Shown here one piece after another: positions 54,743 to 62,799 of a DNA stretch of 64,000 nt. The notes under the pieces were generated by a model. That model was not told where the DNA came from and made no database searches. It saw only the letters and a list, made by a program, of their open reading frames with translations. Every line of letters begins with the position of its first letter. The first letter of the stretch is position 1. The position numbers and the translations under genes were made by a program. This DNA comes from Micavibrio_A sp964539025 (GTDB lineage: Bacteria; Pseudomonadota; Alphaproteobacteria; Micavibrionales; Micavibrionaceae), in the NCBI GenBank assembly GCA_964539025.1, contig CAZIFA010000005.1:1-64000 (forward strand). The letters run 5' to 3'.

Positions 54743-55393
54743 TTAATTTTTGAAAAGCGCGTCGATGTCATCCTGCGTGCTGCCGCTCTGGGTGATGGTG
54801 CCCGAAGAAGAGGCTGCTGCGGCCTGAAGGCTTTCGGTGCCGATCCCCATGCATTCCAGCGCGGAATTGATACGGTCCTCGACGTCGTTGATGCTTTCCA
54901 GCGTCTTGCGGATACGTTGGCTGGCGATATCCTGAAACGAACAGGCGATCATGATGTTCTGGATGTCCTCACGCAGGGCGTTCAGGGCTGCGTCACGTTG
55001 TGCTGGGTCGTCCCACATGCTGGCGTCCGCCGGGTATAGAAGGTTGTTGATGCGGTCCGTGCAATCCAGGATAGTGTTTGCGGCCTTTGATGTATCGGCG
55101 ATAACGGCCTCCAATTCCACGCCTGTGTTGGCCGGGGTGGTGCCGTCGCCCGAAAAAGAAATGGCGTTCATAACGCCCAGTATCTCGCCAAAGCGTTTGG
55201 CCATGCCGTCTTCTGACATGTCGATCTGTTGCGACGTTGCGTTGATTTCCATCGAAATTTCGTCAAACCTGCGTTTAATGAACGTTTCCATCGTGTTGAT
55301 TTGACTCAACAACGTCGCCATGTGATGCGCCACTGTCGCGGCGGGATCATCATTGTCATGGGGGGATTTTTGCAAGTGAATCGTATTGTCCAC
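54743..55393 (-). CDS. CheZ-like CheY-P phosphatase
   Basis: The product has 216 residues, mostly helical. The motif ACSFQDIASQRIRKTLESI matches the CheZ active segment (Asp and Gln of the FQDxxxQ type). The C-terminus TQDDIDALFKN resembles the CheY-binding tail of CheZ. It should remove phosphate from CheY in chemotaxis. Few alphaproteobacteria carry CheZ, so this is informative. No other che genes are in the window. Confidence 0.78.
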   Translation of the reverse strand: MDNTIHLQKSPHDNDDPAATVAHHMATLLSQINTMETFIKRRFDEISMEINATSQQIDMSEDGMAKRFGEILGVMNAISFSGDGTTPANTGVELEAVIADTSKAANTILDCTDRINNLLYPADASMWDDPAQRDAALNALREDIQNIMIACSFQDIASQRIRKTLESINDVEDRINSALECMGIGTESLQAAAASSSGTITQSGSTQDDIDALFKN

Positions 55394-55587
55394 GTTAAAG
55401 CCCTGCGGTCGTCATGATTTCAACCTACCAATCCTAGCGATAAATGGTTAACAATTGTCTATCTTTGCAGCCTCTTCGGTGTTTAGAAATTCTTTACCAA
55501 CTTCATGATTTTTAAAGGATTTCGGGCCTAATATATCGTAGGGCCAGACCCGGCCCCCTGATCCATATTATAAGAGGGTTTCGGATT

Positions 55588-55917
55588 ATGCCACGCGAAG
55601 ACAGGCGTATATTTTTCGATTTCGAAGAAACGTATAAGGCCGTTTATCAACTGTGTTTGCAAAAGGGGCTGCCCAAGCCTCCGGCGGGTCATATCATCCG
55701 CATAGAACCCAATCTTGAAGATACGCTCGAACTCGATTTCTTCCTCGAAAATCACAGAACGAACGAGATGGAAACCGTTCAATATACGATCGATTTTGTT
55801 GTCGCCGCGCTCATGATCATGTGCCGCACGATAGGCATTCCGATTCCCAAGGGGGCGAACAAGACGCTGGAGCTGAATCGCGAAAAGGTCATCCTGCGCA
55901 TTCAGATGATGCGCTAA
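55588..55917 (+). CDS. conserved hypothetical protein, 109 aa
   Basis: A compact soluble protein: MPREDRRIFFDFEETYKAVY, LELDFFLENHRTNEMETVQYT, then an alternating segment. No family is recognised. It faces away from the cheZ-like gene across 194 bp that must hold both promoters, and ends 4 nt short of prmB on the other strand. Confidence 0.6.
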   Translation: MPREDRRIFFDFEETYKAVYQLCLQKGLPKPPAGHIIRIEPNLEDTLELDFFLENHRTNEMETVQYTIDFVVAALMIMCRTIGIPIPKGANKTLELNREKVILRIQMMR

Positions 55918-55921
55918 CCAC

Positions 55922-56854
55922 TTACAAATCTTTCTTTTTCAGCCAGAATACTTCGCCGCTAGAATTTTCCGTGTCTATCCAAAGGAACGGCGTGCGAGCA
56001 TACGCCTTTTCAAGGTCGGGGCCGCAGCGTCCAAGTTCGCACAACATCCCGCCGCCATCGTTCAGATGCGCTTTGGCTTCGCTCATAATACGGTGCACGA
56101 TATCCAGACCATCCGAACCGGCGGCGAGCGCCATGACAGGTTCATGCCGGAATTCATCGGGCAGGTTATCCATGCCTTCCTGATCCACATAAGGCGGATT
56201 GGTGAGGATAAGGTCGTAGGTTTTCCCCGTGAGCGGTGCGAATAAGTCACCCTGATGGATCGATATCCTGTCCCCCAGATTGTGATCTTTGACATTGCGC
56301 CTTGCGACTTCGAGAGCATCCGGCGATAGATCGACAATATCGACGTGGGCGTTCGGGAAGAGATGCGCGGCGATGATGCCAAGGCAGCCGGAACCCGTAC
56401 AAAGGTCCAAAACGCTGGTCACTGCGTCATAATCCTTGATCTGCGAAAACCCGTCTTCCTTGCATAATATCTCGGCGATGAAGGATCTGGGCACGATCAC
56501 GCGTTCATCGACATAAAAGGGGCAGCCTTGGATATAAGCCTTATTTAACAGGTACGAAGCGGGCTTACGCGTGACGATCCGCTGCTCGATCAGATCGGCA
56601 AGGCGCCGGCGTTCCGCTTGTGTGAGGTGCTTGTCCCAATAGGGTTCCAGGTCGTCGATGGGAAGGTCCAGCCCTTCGAGCATCATGAAGGCCGCTTCGT
56701 CGGTTTCGTTGTCCGTACCATGGCCGAAAACGAGGTCCGAATCGGTGAATCGCGCGATGGCATATTGCACGAAATCGCCGAGCGTTTTGAGTGTTGCAAC
56801 GGCGTTTTTAGGATCGATTTTGTTGAAATCGAGGGGTGTTGGCTCACGTTTCAA
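55922..56854 (-). CDS. prmB: ribosomal protein L3 glutamine N5-methyltransferase
   Basis: The 310-residue protein has a helical N-terminal domain and a SAM-binding Rossmann domain with DLCTGSGCLGIIAAHLFPNAHVDIVDLS and the catalytic LTNPPYVD. This NPPY with the length and the N-terminal domain fits PrmB (L3-specific) better than PrmC, but the two are closely related. It methylates a glutamine of ribosomal protein L3. Confidence 0.88.
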   Translation of the reverse strand: MKREPTPLDFNKIDPKNAVATLKTLGDFVQYAIARFTDSDLVFGHGTDNETDEAAFMMLEGLDLPIDDLEPYWDKHLTQAERRRLADLIEQRIVTRKPASYLLNKAYIQGCPFYVDERVIVPRSFIAEILCKEDGFSQIKDYDAVTSVLDLCTGSGCLGIIAAHLFPNAHVDIVDLSPDALEVARRNVKDHNLGDRISIHQGDLFAPLTGKTYDLILTNPPYVDQEGMDNLPDEFRHEPVMALAAGSDGLDIVHRIMSEAKAHLNDGGGMLCELGRCGPDLEKAYARTPFLWIDTENSSGEVFWLKKKDL

Positions 56855-57060
56855 GAGTTATTCCTCATTTTATCGCCGCTTCGTTTTATCACAGAAACCC
56901 TTTAAATACAGCGTTTCCAAGCATTCAAAACATGATCAAAAGGCAAAAAAGTGCGTTTTCCCCCCATTTTATTGTGTTTTCTTGCATTTTGATGATTGCG
57001 TTTTCTGAAATGCGTCCTAAGATGGCGATACTTTGAAACTTTTAAGAAGGAACTAAAACC

Positions 57061-57459
57061 ATGGCTGCTAAAGCTAAAAAGAAGTCCGCTGCTAAAAAAG
57101 CTCCGGCAAAAGCTAAAAAGGCTCCTGCTAAAAAAGCAGCGCCTTCGAAACCTGCCAAATTCGTTTCTGTTGCAACGGGTGACGTTGTAACGATGAAACA
57201 ACTGGCTACCGACCTGGCCGCCCTGCACGAAATTCCGAAAAAGCAGAGCGAAGCGATGATGAGCGACCTGATCGCCCACATCACGAAGCACATCAAACGC
57301 GGCGCAAAAGTTCGCGTTCCTGGCTTCGGCATCCTGATGGTCAAGCGCACCTCCGCTCGCATGGGTCGTAACCCTGCGACGGGTGCAGCGATCAAAATCC
57401 CTGCCAAGAAAAAAGTGGCTTTCCGCGTCTCCAAAGACCTGAAAGCAGCTGTTCTCTAG
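57061..57459 (+). CDS. HU-like protein with histone H1-like tail
   Basis: The 132-residue product starts with about 34 residues of lysine, alanine and proline (KKSAAKKAPAKAKKAPAKK) like eukaryotic-type H1 tails. The rest is an HU/IHF fold: MKQLATDLAALHEIPKKQSEAM, then VRVPGFGILMVKRTSARMGRN, with the usual GFG and RxGRNP positions. It binds and compacts DNA. The gene has its own terminator and no close neighbours. The tail makes it unlike ordinary HU. Confidence 0.9.
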   Translation: MAAKAKKKSAAKKAPAKAKKAPAKKAAPSKPAKFVSVATGDVVTMKQLATDLAALHEIPKKQSEAMMSDLIAHITKHIKRGAKVRVPGFGILMVKRTSARMGRNPATGAAIKIPAKKKVAFRVSKDLKAAVL

Positions 57460-57493
57460 GATTTTGTCCGAAAGACATGTAAAGAAACACATG

Positions 57494-57523
57494 AAAACCG
57501 CTCCCGAATGGGGGCGGTTTTTT
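57494..57523 (+). terminator. bidirectional terminator after the HU-like gene
   Basis: AAAACCGC (57494-57501) and GCGGTTTT (57514-57521) enclose CCC/GGG pairs and a GAAT loop, followed by TT. As the stem is flanked by As and Ts on both sides, it may also end transcripts coming from the 57.98-kb promoter on the minus strand. Confidence 0.85.
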
Positions 57524-57572
57524 GTTGCGTGATTGGGGTTCGGGCCGTTCGGGATGGCCCCGGCGTTCTTCC

Positions 57573-57791
57573 CTATAGCATCATGCCGGAAACGGGGGGT
57601 TGCACGGGCGCGATCAGGCTCATGGTCGGCGCGGCCTGATAATCGGGGCCGGCAAAGCGCACCCGCATCTTGTTGGCGCGGCGGCTGTCCCAAGCGGACG
57701 GCGCGGCGCATTTGAGGGGCGCATCGTCGCGCAGCAGGCGGCGCGGCGGTTCGGGGATATCGGTGTGGGGGTGGGGGCGTTTTGTGGCCAT
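57573..57791 (-). CDS. uncertain small ORF, 72 aa
   Basis: The frame begins MATKRPHPHTDIPEPPRRLL, is proline- and arginine-rich and ends before the bidirectional terminator. A GGCAAGG lies upstream. It lies inside the transcript expected from the promoter at 57994-58022. Two other frames are open here, so I am not sure which, if any, is translated. No family is recognised. Confidence 0.35.
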   Translation of the reverse strand: MATKRPHPHTDIPEPPRRLLRDDAPLKCAAPSAWDSRRANKMRVRFAGPDYQAAPTMSLIAPVQPPVSGMML

Positions 57792-57993
57792 GCCTTGCCA
57801 ATGACGGCGCGGGCAAAAGGTTCCCTTTTTCGCATTGGTTAAAGTTGACCAGAATTAACGTTTGTTCAGTTCGTTCCGCGTGAATTTGCGCGCGTGTTTT
57901 TGCGCACGGCGAAATTCCCAATGATTTCAATGGGGGCTTCGCGGCGCTTTTTTGCGGTTGGGTTTGGGTGGCGGGGCGTTGGGACATAAAAGC

Positions 57994-58022
57994 AGTATAG
58001 GAAAATTTTCCTGTTATGTCAA
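57994..58022 (-). promoter_or_regulatory. strong minus-strand promoter with operator dyad; leaderless start possible
   Basis: On the minus strand TTGACA (58017-58022), 17 nt, TATACT (57994-57999). The dyad CAGGA-AAATTT-TCCTA (58013-57998) sits 3 nt from -35 and ends in the -10, exactly as in the promoter at 30572. The predicted start of transcription is at or next to an ATG (57985-57987), which would give a leaderless mRNA starting MSQRPATQTQ. The downstream frame cannot be fixed. Confidence 0.65.
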
Positions 58023-58030
58023 GGAAAAAC

Positions 58031-58147
58031 TTAATCCCACAGCGCCCAACCGGCCCCGAGCCCGATCGCAAACCCCACAATCGCGCCCGAGAACGCGCAA
58101 AAGAAATAGGCGAGCGCAAACGCGCCGCGGTCTTCGTTGTCGATCAT
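58031..58147 (-). CDS. small membrane protein, 38 aa
   Basis: The ATG at 58145-58147 has AGGGGG upstream. MIDNEDRGAFALAYFFCAFS is followed by a glycine-rich membrane helix (GAIVGFAIGLGAGWALWD). It is too short for usual gene calling, but the ribosome site and one clean membrane helix support it. Its start lies about 24 nt after the T-run of the ncRNA terminator, so read-through of that terminator could express it. Confidence 0.6.
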   Translation of the reverse strand: MIDNEDRGAFALAYFFCAFSGAIVGFAIGLGAGWALWD

Positions 58148-58170
58148 TTCATCCCCCTTTGTTTGATGTG

Positions 58171-58203
58171 AAAAAAACGGTCACCAGATTTCTCTGGTGA
58201 CCG
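58171..58203 (-). terminator. Rho-independent terminator of the ncRNA
   Basis: A perfect 11-bp stem (58178-58188 with 58193-58203), a 4-nt loop and seven Us on the minus strand (58171-58177). Confidence 0.93.
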
Positions 58204-58392
58204 GGGATTCAAAACAACCTATTAGAGTTGCGCGACGGCCTTTAAGCCGAAGCTTTGGACATGCGCCGCCGCTCCCCGGACATATCCGAGAAGCGACATC
58301 TCTGATGCTTTTTGATGGATTGAAAAAGCATCAATGACGGTTGATGCCAACCGCTAATAGGAGGTTTTGAAGCCCCGGTAGATTACTCTACT
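58171..58392 (-). ncRNA. structured non-coding RNA candidate
   Basis: A predicted transcript of about 220 nt has a promoter and a terminator of its own and no plausible ORF. A long closing helix pairs 58203-58225 with 58354-58376, 20 of 23 positions complementary. Inside are four hairpins: CGGTTG/CAACCG (58338-58353), an 11-bp TGATGCTTTTT/AAAAAGCATCA (58303-58333), GCTCCCCGG/CCGAGAAGC (58271-58294) and AAGC/GCTT closed by a UUCG loop on the RNA strand (58244-58255). A 5-bp hairpin (58378-58391) begins the RNA. This multibranch form is not the rod of 6S RNA. No known family was recognised. Confidence 0.7.
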
Positions 58393-58398
58393 TTTCAT

Positions 58399-58427
58399 AG
58401 GGTAGGGGAAGCGAGGAGAGATGGCAA
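58399..58427 (-). promoter_or_regulatory. promoter of the ncRNA
   Basis: On the minus strand TTGCCA (58422-58427), 17 nt, TACCCT (58399-58404). It lies downstream of the SIR2-like gene stop, so the ncRNA is not simply its mRNA tail. Confidence 0.5.
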
Positions 58428-58486
58428 GGGGATTGTGAGGGGTGATCTACCGTAAAGGCTAACGCGTGGGGAGAGGATTTGATGCC

Positions 58487-59695
58487 TTATACAAGGCTAA
58501 AATCTTGTTCTAATGCTTCATAGACATTCTTAATACTACGTTCAAATGTGCCATAAGGAACCCTTTGTACTGCAGGGCTATTATTAAAATAAAAAGATCT
58601 GTTTCCTGTGAATACTTCAGAAGCGTTTTTATTTATGATTTCGTAGTTGTTGTAGTTTGTAAAATAAATTTCCTTCTGATTATGTTGTTTTGGCCTTAAG
58701 CATTTTCCTAAATTTAAAAGTGTATTGTTATTTTTATCAAATCCATAACCCAAAATGTAAACTTTCTTGGCATCGCTTAGAGATTTTTTGGCTTTATTTA
58801 TAACGTCCTGATTTTTTGGCTTTTCGTGGGGATCAATGGTATTGATATTGCGACTTGCGTCAAAGCATTTATTTAATATTTCAGCGTAGCTTCTTGATCG
58901 TTGAGGCATGTCGCCGTTTTGAGCGTTGATCAGAGGCTCAAATTTTTTGTAGTCATCTTTTAGCTGTCCATAAACATGTAAGAAATTTTCTGGGTTAAAG
59001 AATTTATCAACAGAATTAAGTCCATCCTTTTTTAGTAGGTCTATTGCAGATAGAGCGCCATATAAATTGGCTTCCAGTGAAAGATCGTAATTAAAAGTGA
59101 CAAATTTAACTTTATTATAGTTTAAGTCTTCCGGGTTTATACAATTCGATGTCAGTTTATAAATCAAAAATCTATACCAATCATCCTTGCATTTTTTAAC
59201 GTCTATTTTCCCACCGTCTCTCTGGCTCAATCTGGGATTGCCTCTAAGTTGTCTGATATGGTTGTGATTATTATTTCCGCCTTGCACTAATCTATCGCCG
59301 GCTTCTGTTTCACGTTCTAATAAAACCCACGCAATGATTATTTTTGCAATCTCTTGAAGGTCGCTATTCTGTCCTAAAAAATAATCTATAACGAGTGGGT
59401 TTATTTGCTTAAGTCGACTTGCGAGGTCCCGACATTGTGAAAAGAAAAAATCATACGCTTGTTCTTGATTTCGGCCCACTAACAGGGAGGATATATACTT
59501 AGTCTGCATTAGTGAGGGATATCGCATAGAGACCTGCCCGCTGCCTATTCCATGTTTAATGATTGCCGCATCGTAAAAATTCCACAAATTTTCACATTTT
59601 AAAATAATTTCATTTACTAAATCCTCACCCGTTGGGTAGCCATAGTGCCAGCTTGCTCCTGCACCAAGAATAAAAACGGTGGGTTCAGTAAACAT
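58487..59695 (-). CDS. SIR2-like domain protein, probable defence gene
   Basis: The product has 402 residues. N-terminal FILGAGASWHYGYPTGEDLV is the NAD-binding start of SIR2-like proteins; FVTFNYDLSLE (about 200), HVYGQL and KKVYILGYGFDKNNN follow the same fold. The coding is AT-rich, unlike the neighbours, pointing to recent transfer. SIR2-domain proteins are commonly NAD-depleting antiphage effectors. No partner gene is visible, so it may act alone. Confidence 0.8.
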   Translation of the reverse strand: MFTEPTVFILGAGASWHYGYPTGEDLVNEIILKCENLWNFYDAAIIKHGIGSGQVSMRYPSLMQTKYISSLLVGRNQEQAYDFFFSQCRDLASRLKQINPLVIDYFLGQNSDLQEIAKIIIAWVLLERETEAGDRLVQGGNNNHNHIRQLRGNPRLSQRDGGKIDVKKCKDDWYRFLIYKLTSNCINPEDLNYNKVKFVTFNYDLSLEANLYGALSAIDLLKKDGLNSVDKFFNPENFLHVYGQLKDDYKKFEPLINAQNGDMPQRSRSYAEILNKCFDASRNINTIDPHEKPKNQDVINKAKKSLSDAKKVYILGYGFDKNNNTLLNLGKCLRPKQHNQKEIYFTNYNNYEIINKNASEVFTGNRSFYFNNSPAVQRVPYGTFERSIKNVYEALEQDFSLV

Positions 59696-59871
59696 TTATT
59701 CCTAATTCTCCATCTTAATTGTCTGCGCTGAGTGCGATAAGACAAACACAATTGTAATATATTGGCCAGAAGAATTAAGGATAGATACTTTTTGTACTGG
59801 ATCCCCGATCTGCGTTCGCGTTGCTCACTTGTCGGGGATGACAAGTTGAGGGCGGGGGAGCAGGTTCGGGA

Positions 59872-59950
59872 AAAGATGAGATCCTTCGGCTCGCTGCGCT
59901 CGCTCAGGATGACAGTTTGGCTAAGAGGCGAAGCCTCTAAGCAAACTGTC
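59872..59950. repeat. REP-like repeat and hairpin between SIR2 and lepA
   Basis: GATGAGATCCTTCGGCTCGC-type sequence and CTCAGGATGACA resemble the repeat at 53210-53274. It is followed by the inverted repeat GACAGTTTG (59911-59919) / CAAACTGTC (59942-59950) with an inner CTAAGAGGC/GCCTCT arm, touching the lepA stop codon. The region 59696-59871 has no gene that I can support. Confidence 0.7.
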
Positions 59951-61769
59951 ACTTCTCATCCCCCATCTTAAGGGCCGCAATAAACGCGCTTTGGGGGATT
60001 TCGACATTGCCGTATTGGCGCATTTTGAGTTTGCCCTTCTTTTGTTTTTCGAGGAGCTTGCGTTTCCGCGTGGCGTCGCCGCCGTAACATTTCGCGGTGA
60101 CGTCTTTTCTCATCGCGCTGATATCTTCGCGCGCGATAAATTTCGCGCCGATCGCGGCCTGAATGGCGATCTTGAACATCTGGCGCGGGATCAATTCTTT
60201 TAAGCGCTCGCACATGCCGCGGCCGCGACGCTCCGCCTGGCTTCTGTGTACGACCATCGAAAGCGCGTCGACGGGTTCGGCGTTGACGAGGATATCCATC
60301 TTGATCAAATCGCCTTCGGTGTAATGATCGAGCGCGTAATCAAAGCTGGCATACCCGCGAGAGATGGATTTGAGGCGGTCGTAGAAATCAAACACGACTT
60401 CGTTGAGCGGCAAATTATAAATGAGCATCGCGCGCGAACCAACATAGGTGAGTTCTTTTTGGATGCCGCGACGTTCTTGGCACAGTTGCAGGAGCGGGCC
60501 GACATATTCATCGGGCGTCATGATGGTGGCGCGGATAAAGGGTTCTTCGATCTTTGCGATGCGCGACGGATCAGGCATGTCGGCGGGGTTGTAGAGTTCC
60601 ATTTCGGTGCCGTCGGTGAGGTAGACTTTGTACACGACGGATGGCGCGGTCGGGATCAGATCAAGATCGAATTCGCGTACCAGCCGTTCTTGAATGATTT
60701 CCATGTGTAGCAGGCCCAAGAAGCCGCAGCGAAAACCCATGCCGAGCGCCTGAGAGCTTTCGGGTTCGTAATGGAGCGAGGCGTCGTTGAGTTTGAGTTT
60801 GCCGATGGATTCCCGCAGTTTTTCGAATTCGGATGAATCCGCCGGGAAGAGGGAGCAGAACACCATCGGCACGGATGGTTTAAAGCCCGCGAGCGGCGTG
60901 GCGGCCGGAGTTTTTTCATCGGTGATCGTATCGCCGACGAGCGTGTCTGTGATGTCTTTGATGGCGGCGGTGATAAAGCCCATTTCACCGGGGCCGAGCG
61001 CATCAAGCATGACTTTTTTGGGCGTGAACATACCGACGCGGTCGATTTCGCGCGTCGCGCCCGTGCCCATGAAGCGGATCTTCTGGCCGCGTTTCAAATA
61101 TCCGTCGATGACGCGCACGAGGATGACGACGCCTAAATATGCGTCGTACCAGCTATCGACGAGAAGCGCCTTGGTTGTGTTGGTGGTAGAGCCTTTGGGC
61201 GCGGGCAGGCGCGTGACGATGGCCTCCAGCAGATCGGGAATGCCGATGCCGGATTTGCCCGAAACGAGCACGGCGTCGCTTGCGTCGAGCCCGATAACAT
61301 CTTCGATTTGTTTCTTGGCTTTTTCAGGGTCTGCGGCGGGCAGGTCGATCTTGTTGATCGTCGGGATGATTTCGTGATTGTTATCCAGCGCCTGATAGAC
61401 GTTGGCGAGCGTTTGCGCCTCGACGCCTTGCGACGCGTCCACAACAAGGATGGAGCCTTCGCAAGAGGCGAGCGAGCGGGAAACTTCGTACGCGAAATCA
61501 ACGTGGCCCGGCGTGTCCATCAAATTCAATTGATATTCGATTCCATCTTTGGCGGTGTAGGCGAGGCGGACGGTTTGTGCCTTGATCGTAATCCCGCGCT
61601 CTTTTTCGATGTCCATGTTGTCGAGGACCTGTTCGGTCATCTCACGCGCTTCCAGCCCGCCGCAGGTTTGAATCAGGCGATCGGCGAGGGTGGATTTCCC
61701 ATGGTCGATATGCGCGATAATCGCGAAATTGCGGATATGTTCCAGTGGCTTGGTCTTGGGCGTGCTCAT
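59949..61769 (-). CDS. lepA: elongation factor 4 (LepA)
   Basis: The 606-residue GTPase is full length. Motifs: AIIAHIDHGKSTLADRL, DTPGHVDFAYEVSRS, NKIDLPAADPEKA, with the LepA-specific C-terminal domain (KKGKLKMRQYGNVEIPQSAFIAALKM). It acts on the ribosome, back-translocating or aiding assembly. A REP-like hairpin overlaps its stop codon. Confidence 0.97.
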   Translation of the reverse strand: MSTPKTKPLEHIRNFAIIAHIDHGKSTLADRLIQTCGGLEAREMTEQVLDNMDIEKERGITIKAQTVRLAYTAKDGIEYQLNLMDTPGHVDFAYEVSRSLASCEGSILVVDASQGVEAQTLANVYQALDNNHEIIPTINKIDLPAADPEKAKKQIEDVIGLDASDAVLVSGKSGIGIPDLLEAIVTRLPAPKGSTTNTTKALLVDSWYDAYLGVVILVRVIDGYLKRGQKIRFMGTGATREIDRVGMFTPKKVMLDALGPGEMGFITAAIKDITDTLVGDTITDEKTPAATPLAGFKPSVPMVFCSLFPADSSEFEKLRESIGKLKLNDASLHYEPESSQALGMGFRCGFLGLLHMEIIQERLVREFDLDLIPTAPSVVYKVYLTDGTEMELYNPADMPDPSRIAKIEEPFIRATIMTPDEYVGPLLQLCQERRGIQKELTYVGSRAMLIYNLPLNEVVFDFYDRLKSISRGYASFDYALDHYTEGDLIKMDILVNAEPVDALSMVVHRSQAERRGRGMCERLKELIPRQMFKIAIQAAIGAKFIAREDISAMRKDVTAKCYGGDATRKRKLLEKQKKGKLKMRQYGNVEIPQSAFIAALKMGDEK

Positions 61770-61817
61770 GGGGCCAGACCATAGGGAAAAGCCCCGAAAA
61801 GGGCAACATAGAAATGA

Positions 61818-62180
61818 TCAGTTGGGGCGGGGCATAAGATGGGCTTTGCAGCTATCGCGGCCCATTTCCTGCGGCGCGGGGCGCAGCAGCGCGGCATCCA
61901 TCCAGACTTCCTTGATTTTCGTGCTGGTCTGGAGAAGGATCCGGGCGTTGTCCCCTGCGCTCTGGATCCATAGTATACAAGAGCCTTGTTTCAAAATGCC
62001 CTTGGTTTTGCTGTGCGGATCGACATCGGCGCGAAGGGGGGCGCTCGCCGTCAGTATATGAAAGGCAGGGCCTGTTTTGAAAAAAACATCGATTGTGGGG
62101 GCCGGTATGCTCATGCCCAAGGCAAAAACACCACCAGCGAGAGCGCTCAATCCGGTGTGTATGGGTTTGCGAAACACCAC
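61818..62180 (-). CDS. exported SH3-like protein
   Basis: The best start is a GTG at 62180 with GAGGGGG upstream, giving 120 residues. A hydrophobic segment (TGLSALAGGVFALGMSIPAP) precedes an SH3-like domain with ILTASAPLRADVDPHSK and GSCILWIQSAGDNARILLQT. Such bacterial SH3 domains bind wall or envelope components. A longer frame from 62297 would lose the signal-type N-terminus. The 10-kDa periplasmic product has no obvious partner. Confidence 0.7.
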   Translation of the reverse strand: MVFRKPIHTGLSALAGGVFALGMSIPAPTIDVFFKTGPAFHILTASAPLRADVDPHSKTKGILKQGSCILWIQSAGDNARILLQTSTKIKEVWMDAALLRPAPQEMGRDSCKAHLMPRPN

Positions 62181-62309
62181 GACAATTTCCCCCTCAAAGA
62201 TGACCGGACTATAACGCGCGTCCCTTATGAAAACAAGGGGGCGTAAGGACGCTGGACGCGCAACGCCAGTGATCCTACATTGGTTTATGTCGAACAAGGA
62301 GATATCCGC

Positions 62310-62729
62310 ATGACAGCCAGATCTTCCCGTCTTGTTTTGAGTTTTGCCGTGTTTGTTGGAATAGCGCTCGCCGCGTGCGACGGATCGGCGGAAGGCACGG
62401 ACCTGCCCGAAGCGGCTTCATCTCAAGTGTCCGAAAGCGTGACGTCCGATTCCAGCATGGCGCAGGATTCCCCGGCGGGCGAGGGCGTGAGCGCGGAAGA
62501 GATTCCGCATTCAGACGTGCCGCCGCCTTCGCGCGCGGTGTTCACGGATTCCGAATGCGATTTTGAAGGCTGGGTCGGAAAGCCGGTGGACGAGGCCGCC
62601 ATCAAGGCAACGGGCCGCCCGAACCGCATCATGGCGCCGGGTGCCATGATGACGATGGACCACAGCCCCCAGCGCGTGAATGTCGAGCATGACAAGGATA
62701 TGAAAGTCACGCGCGTGTGGTGCGGGTAA
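62310..62729 (+). CDS. lipoprotein with I78-type peptidase inhibitor domain
   Basis: A 139-residue lipoprotein. Signal with lipobox LAAC, an acidic serine-rich linker, then CDFEGWVGKPVDEAAI, RIMAPGAMMTMDHSPQRVNVEHD and RVWCG, which match the inhibitor I78 family (two Cys; GKP and TMD). These are small inhibitors of serine proteases. It would shield the envelope against proteases. A terminator follows. Confidence 0.85.
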   Translation: MTARSSRLVLSFAVFVGIALAACDGSAEGTDLPEAASSQVSESVTSDSSMAQDSPAGEGVSAEEIPHSDVPPPSRAVFTDSECDFEGWVGKPVDEAAIKATGRPNRIMAPGAMMTMDHSPQRVNVEHDKDMKVTRVWCG

Positions 62730-62751
62730 TTGACTATACGCCCTAAGCAAA

Positions 62752-62780
62752 AGGCCTGAAAAAAATTTCAGGCCTTTTTT
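62752..62780. terminator. bidirectional terminator between convergent genes
   Basis: AGGCCTGAAA and TTTCAGGCCT with a short A loop, followed by Ts on the plus strand; the reverse orientation serves the 62800 gene. Confidence 0.9.
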
Positions 62781-62799
62781 GTATTCTAAACTGTCTTTA

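Noticed and set aside
56902..58119. 405-aa minus-strand ORF spanning the HU-like gene and the small-locus promoter
   Set aside because: Its larger part is antisense to the HU-like gene and has low-complexity shadow character. Only its segment from 57987 is kept as a possible leaderless start.
58171..58392. 6S RNA, tmRNA, SRP RNA or RNase P RNA identity for the structured RNA
   Set aside because: It is a multibranched junction rather than a rod, with no CCA-type tRNA-like end, no SRP core motif and none of the conserved RNase P blocks.
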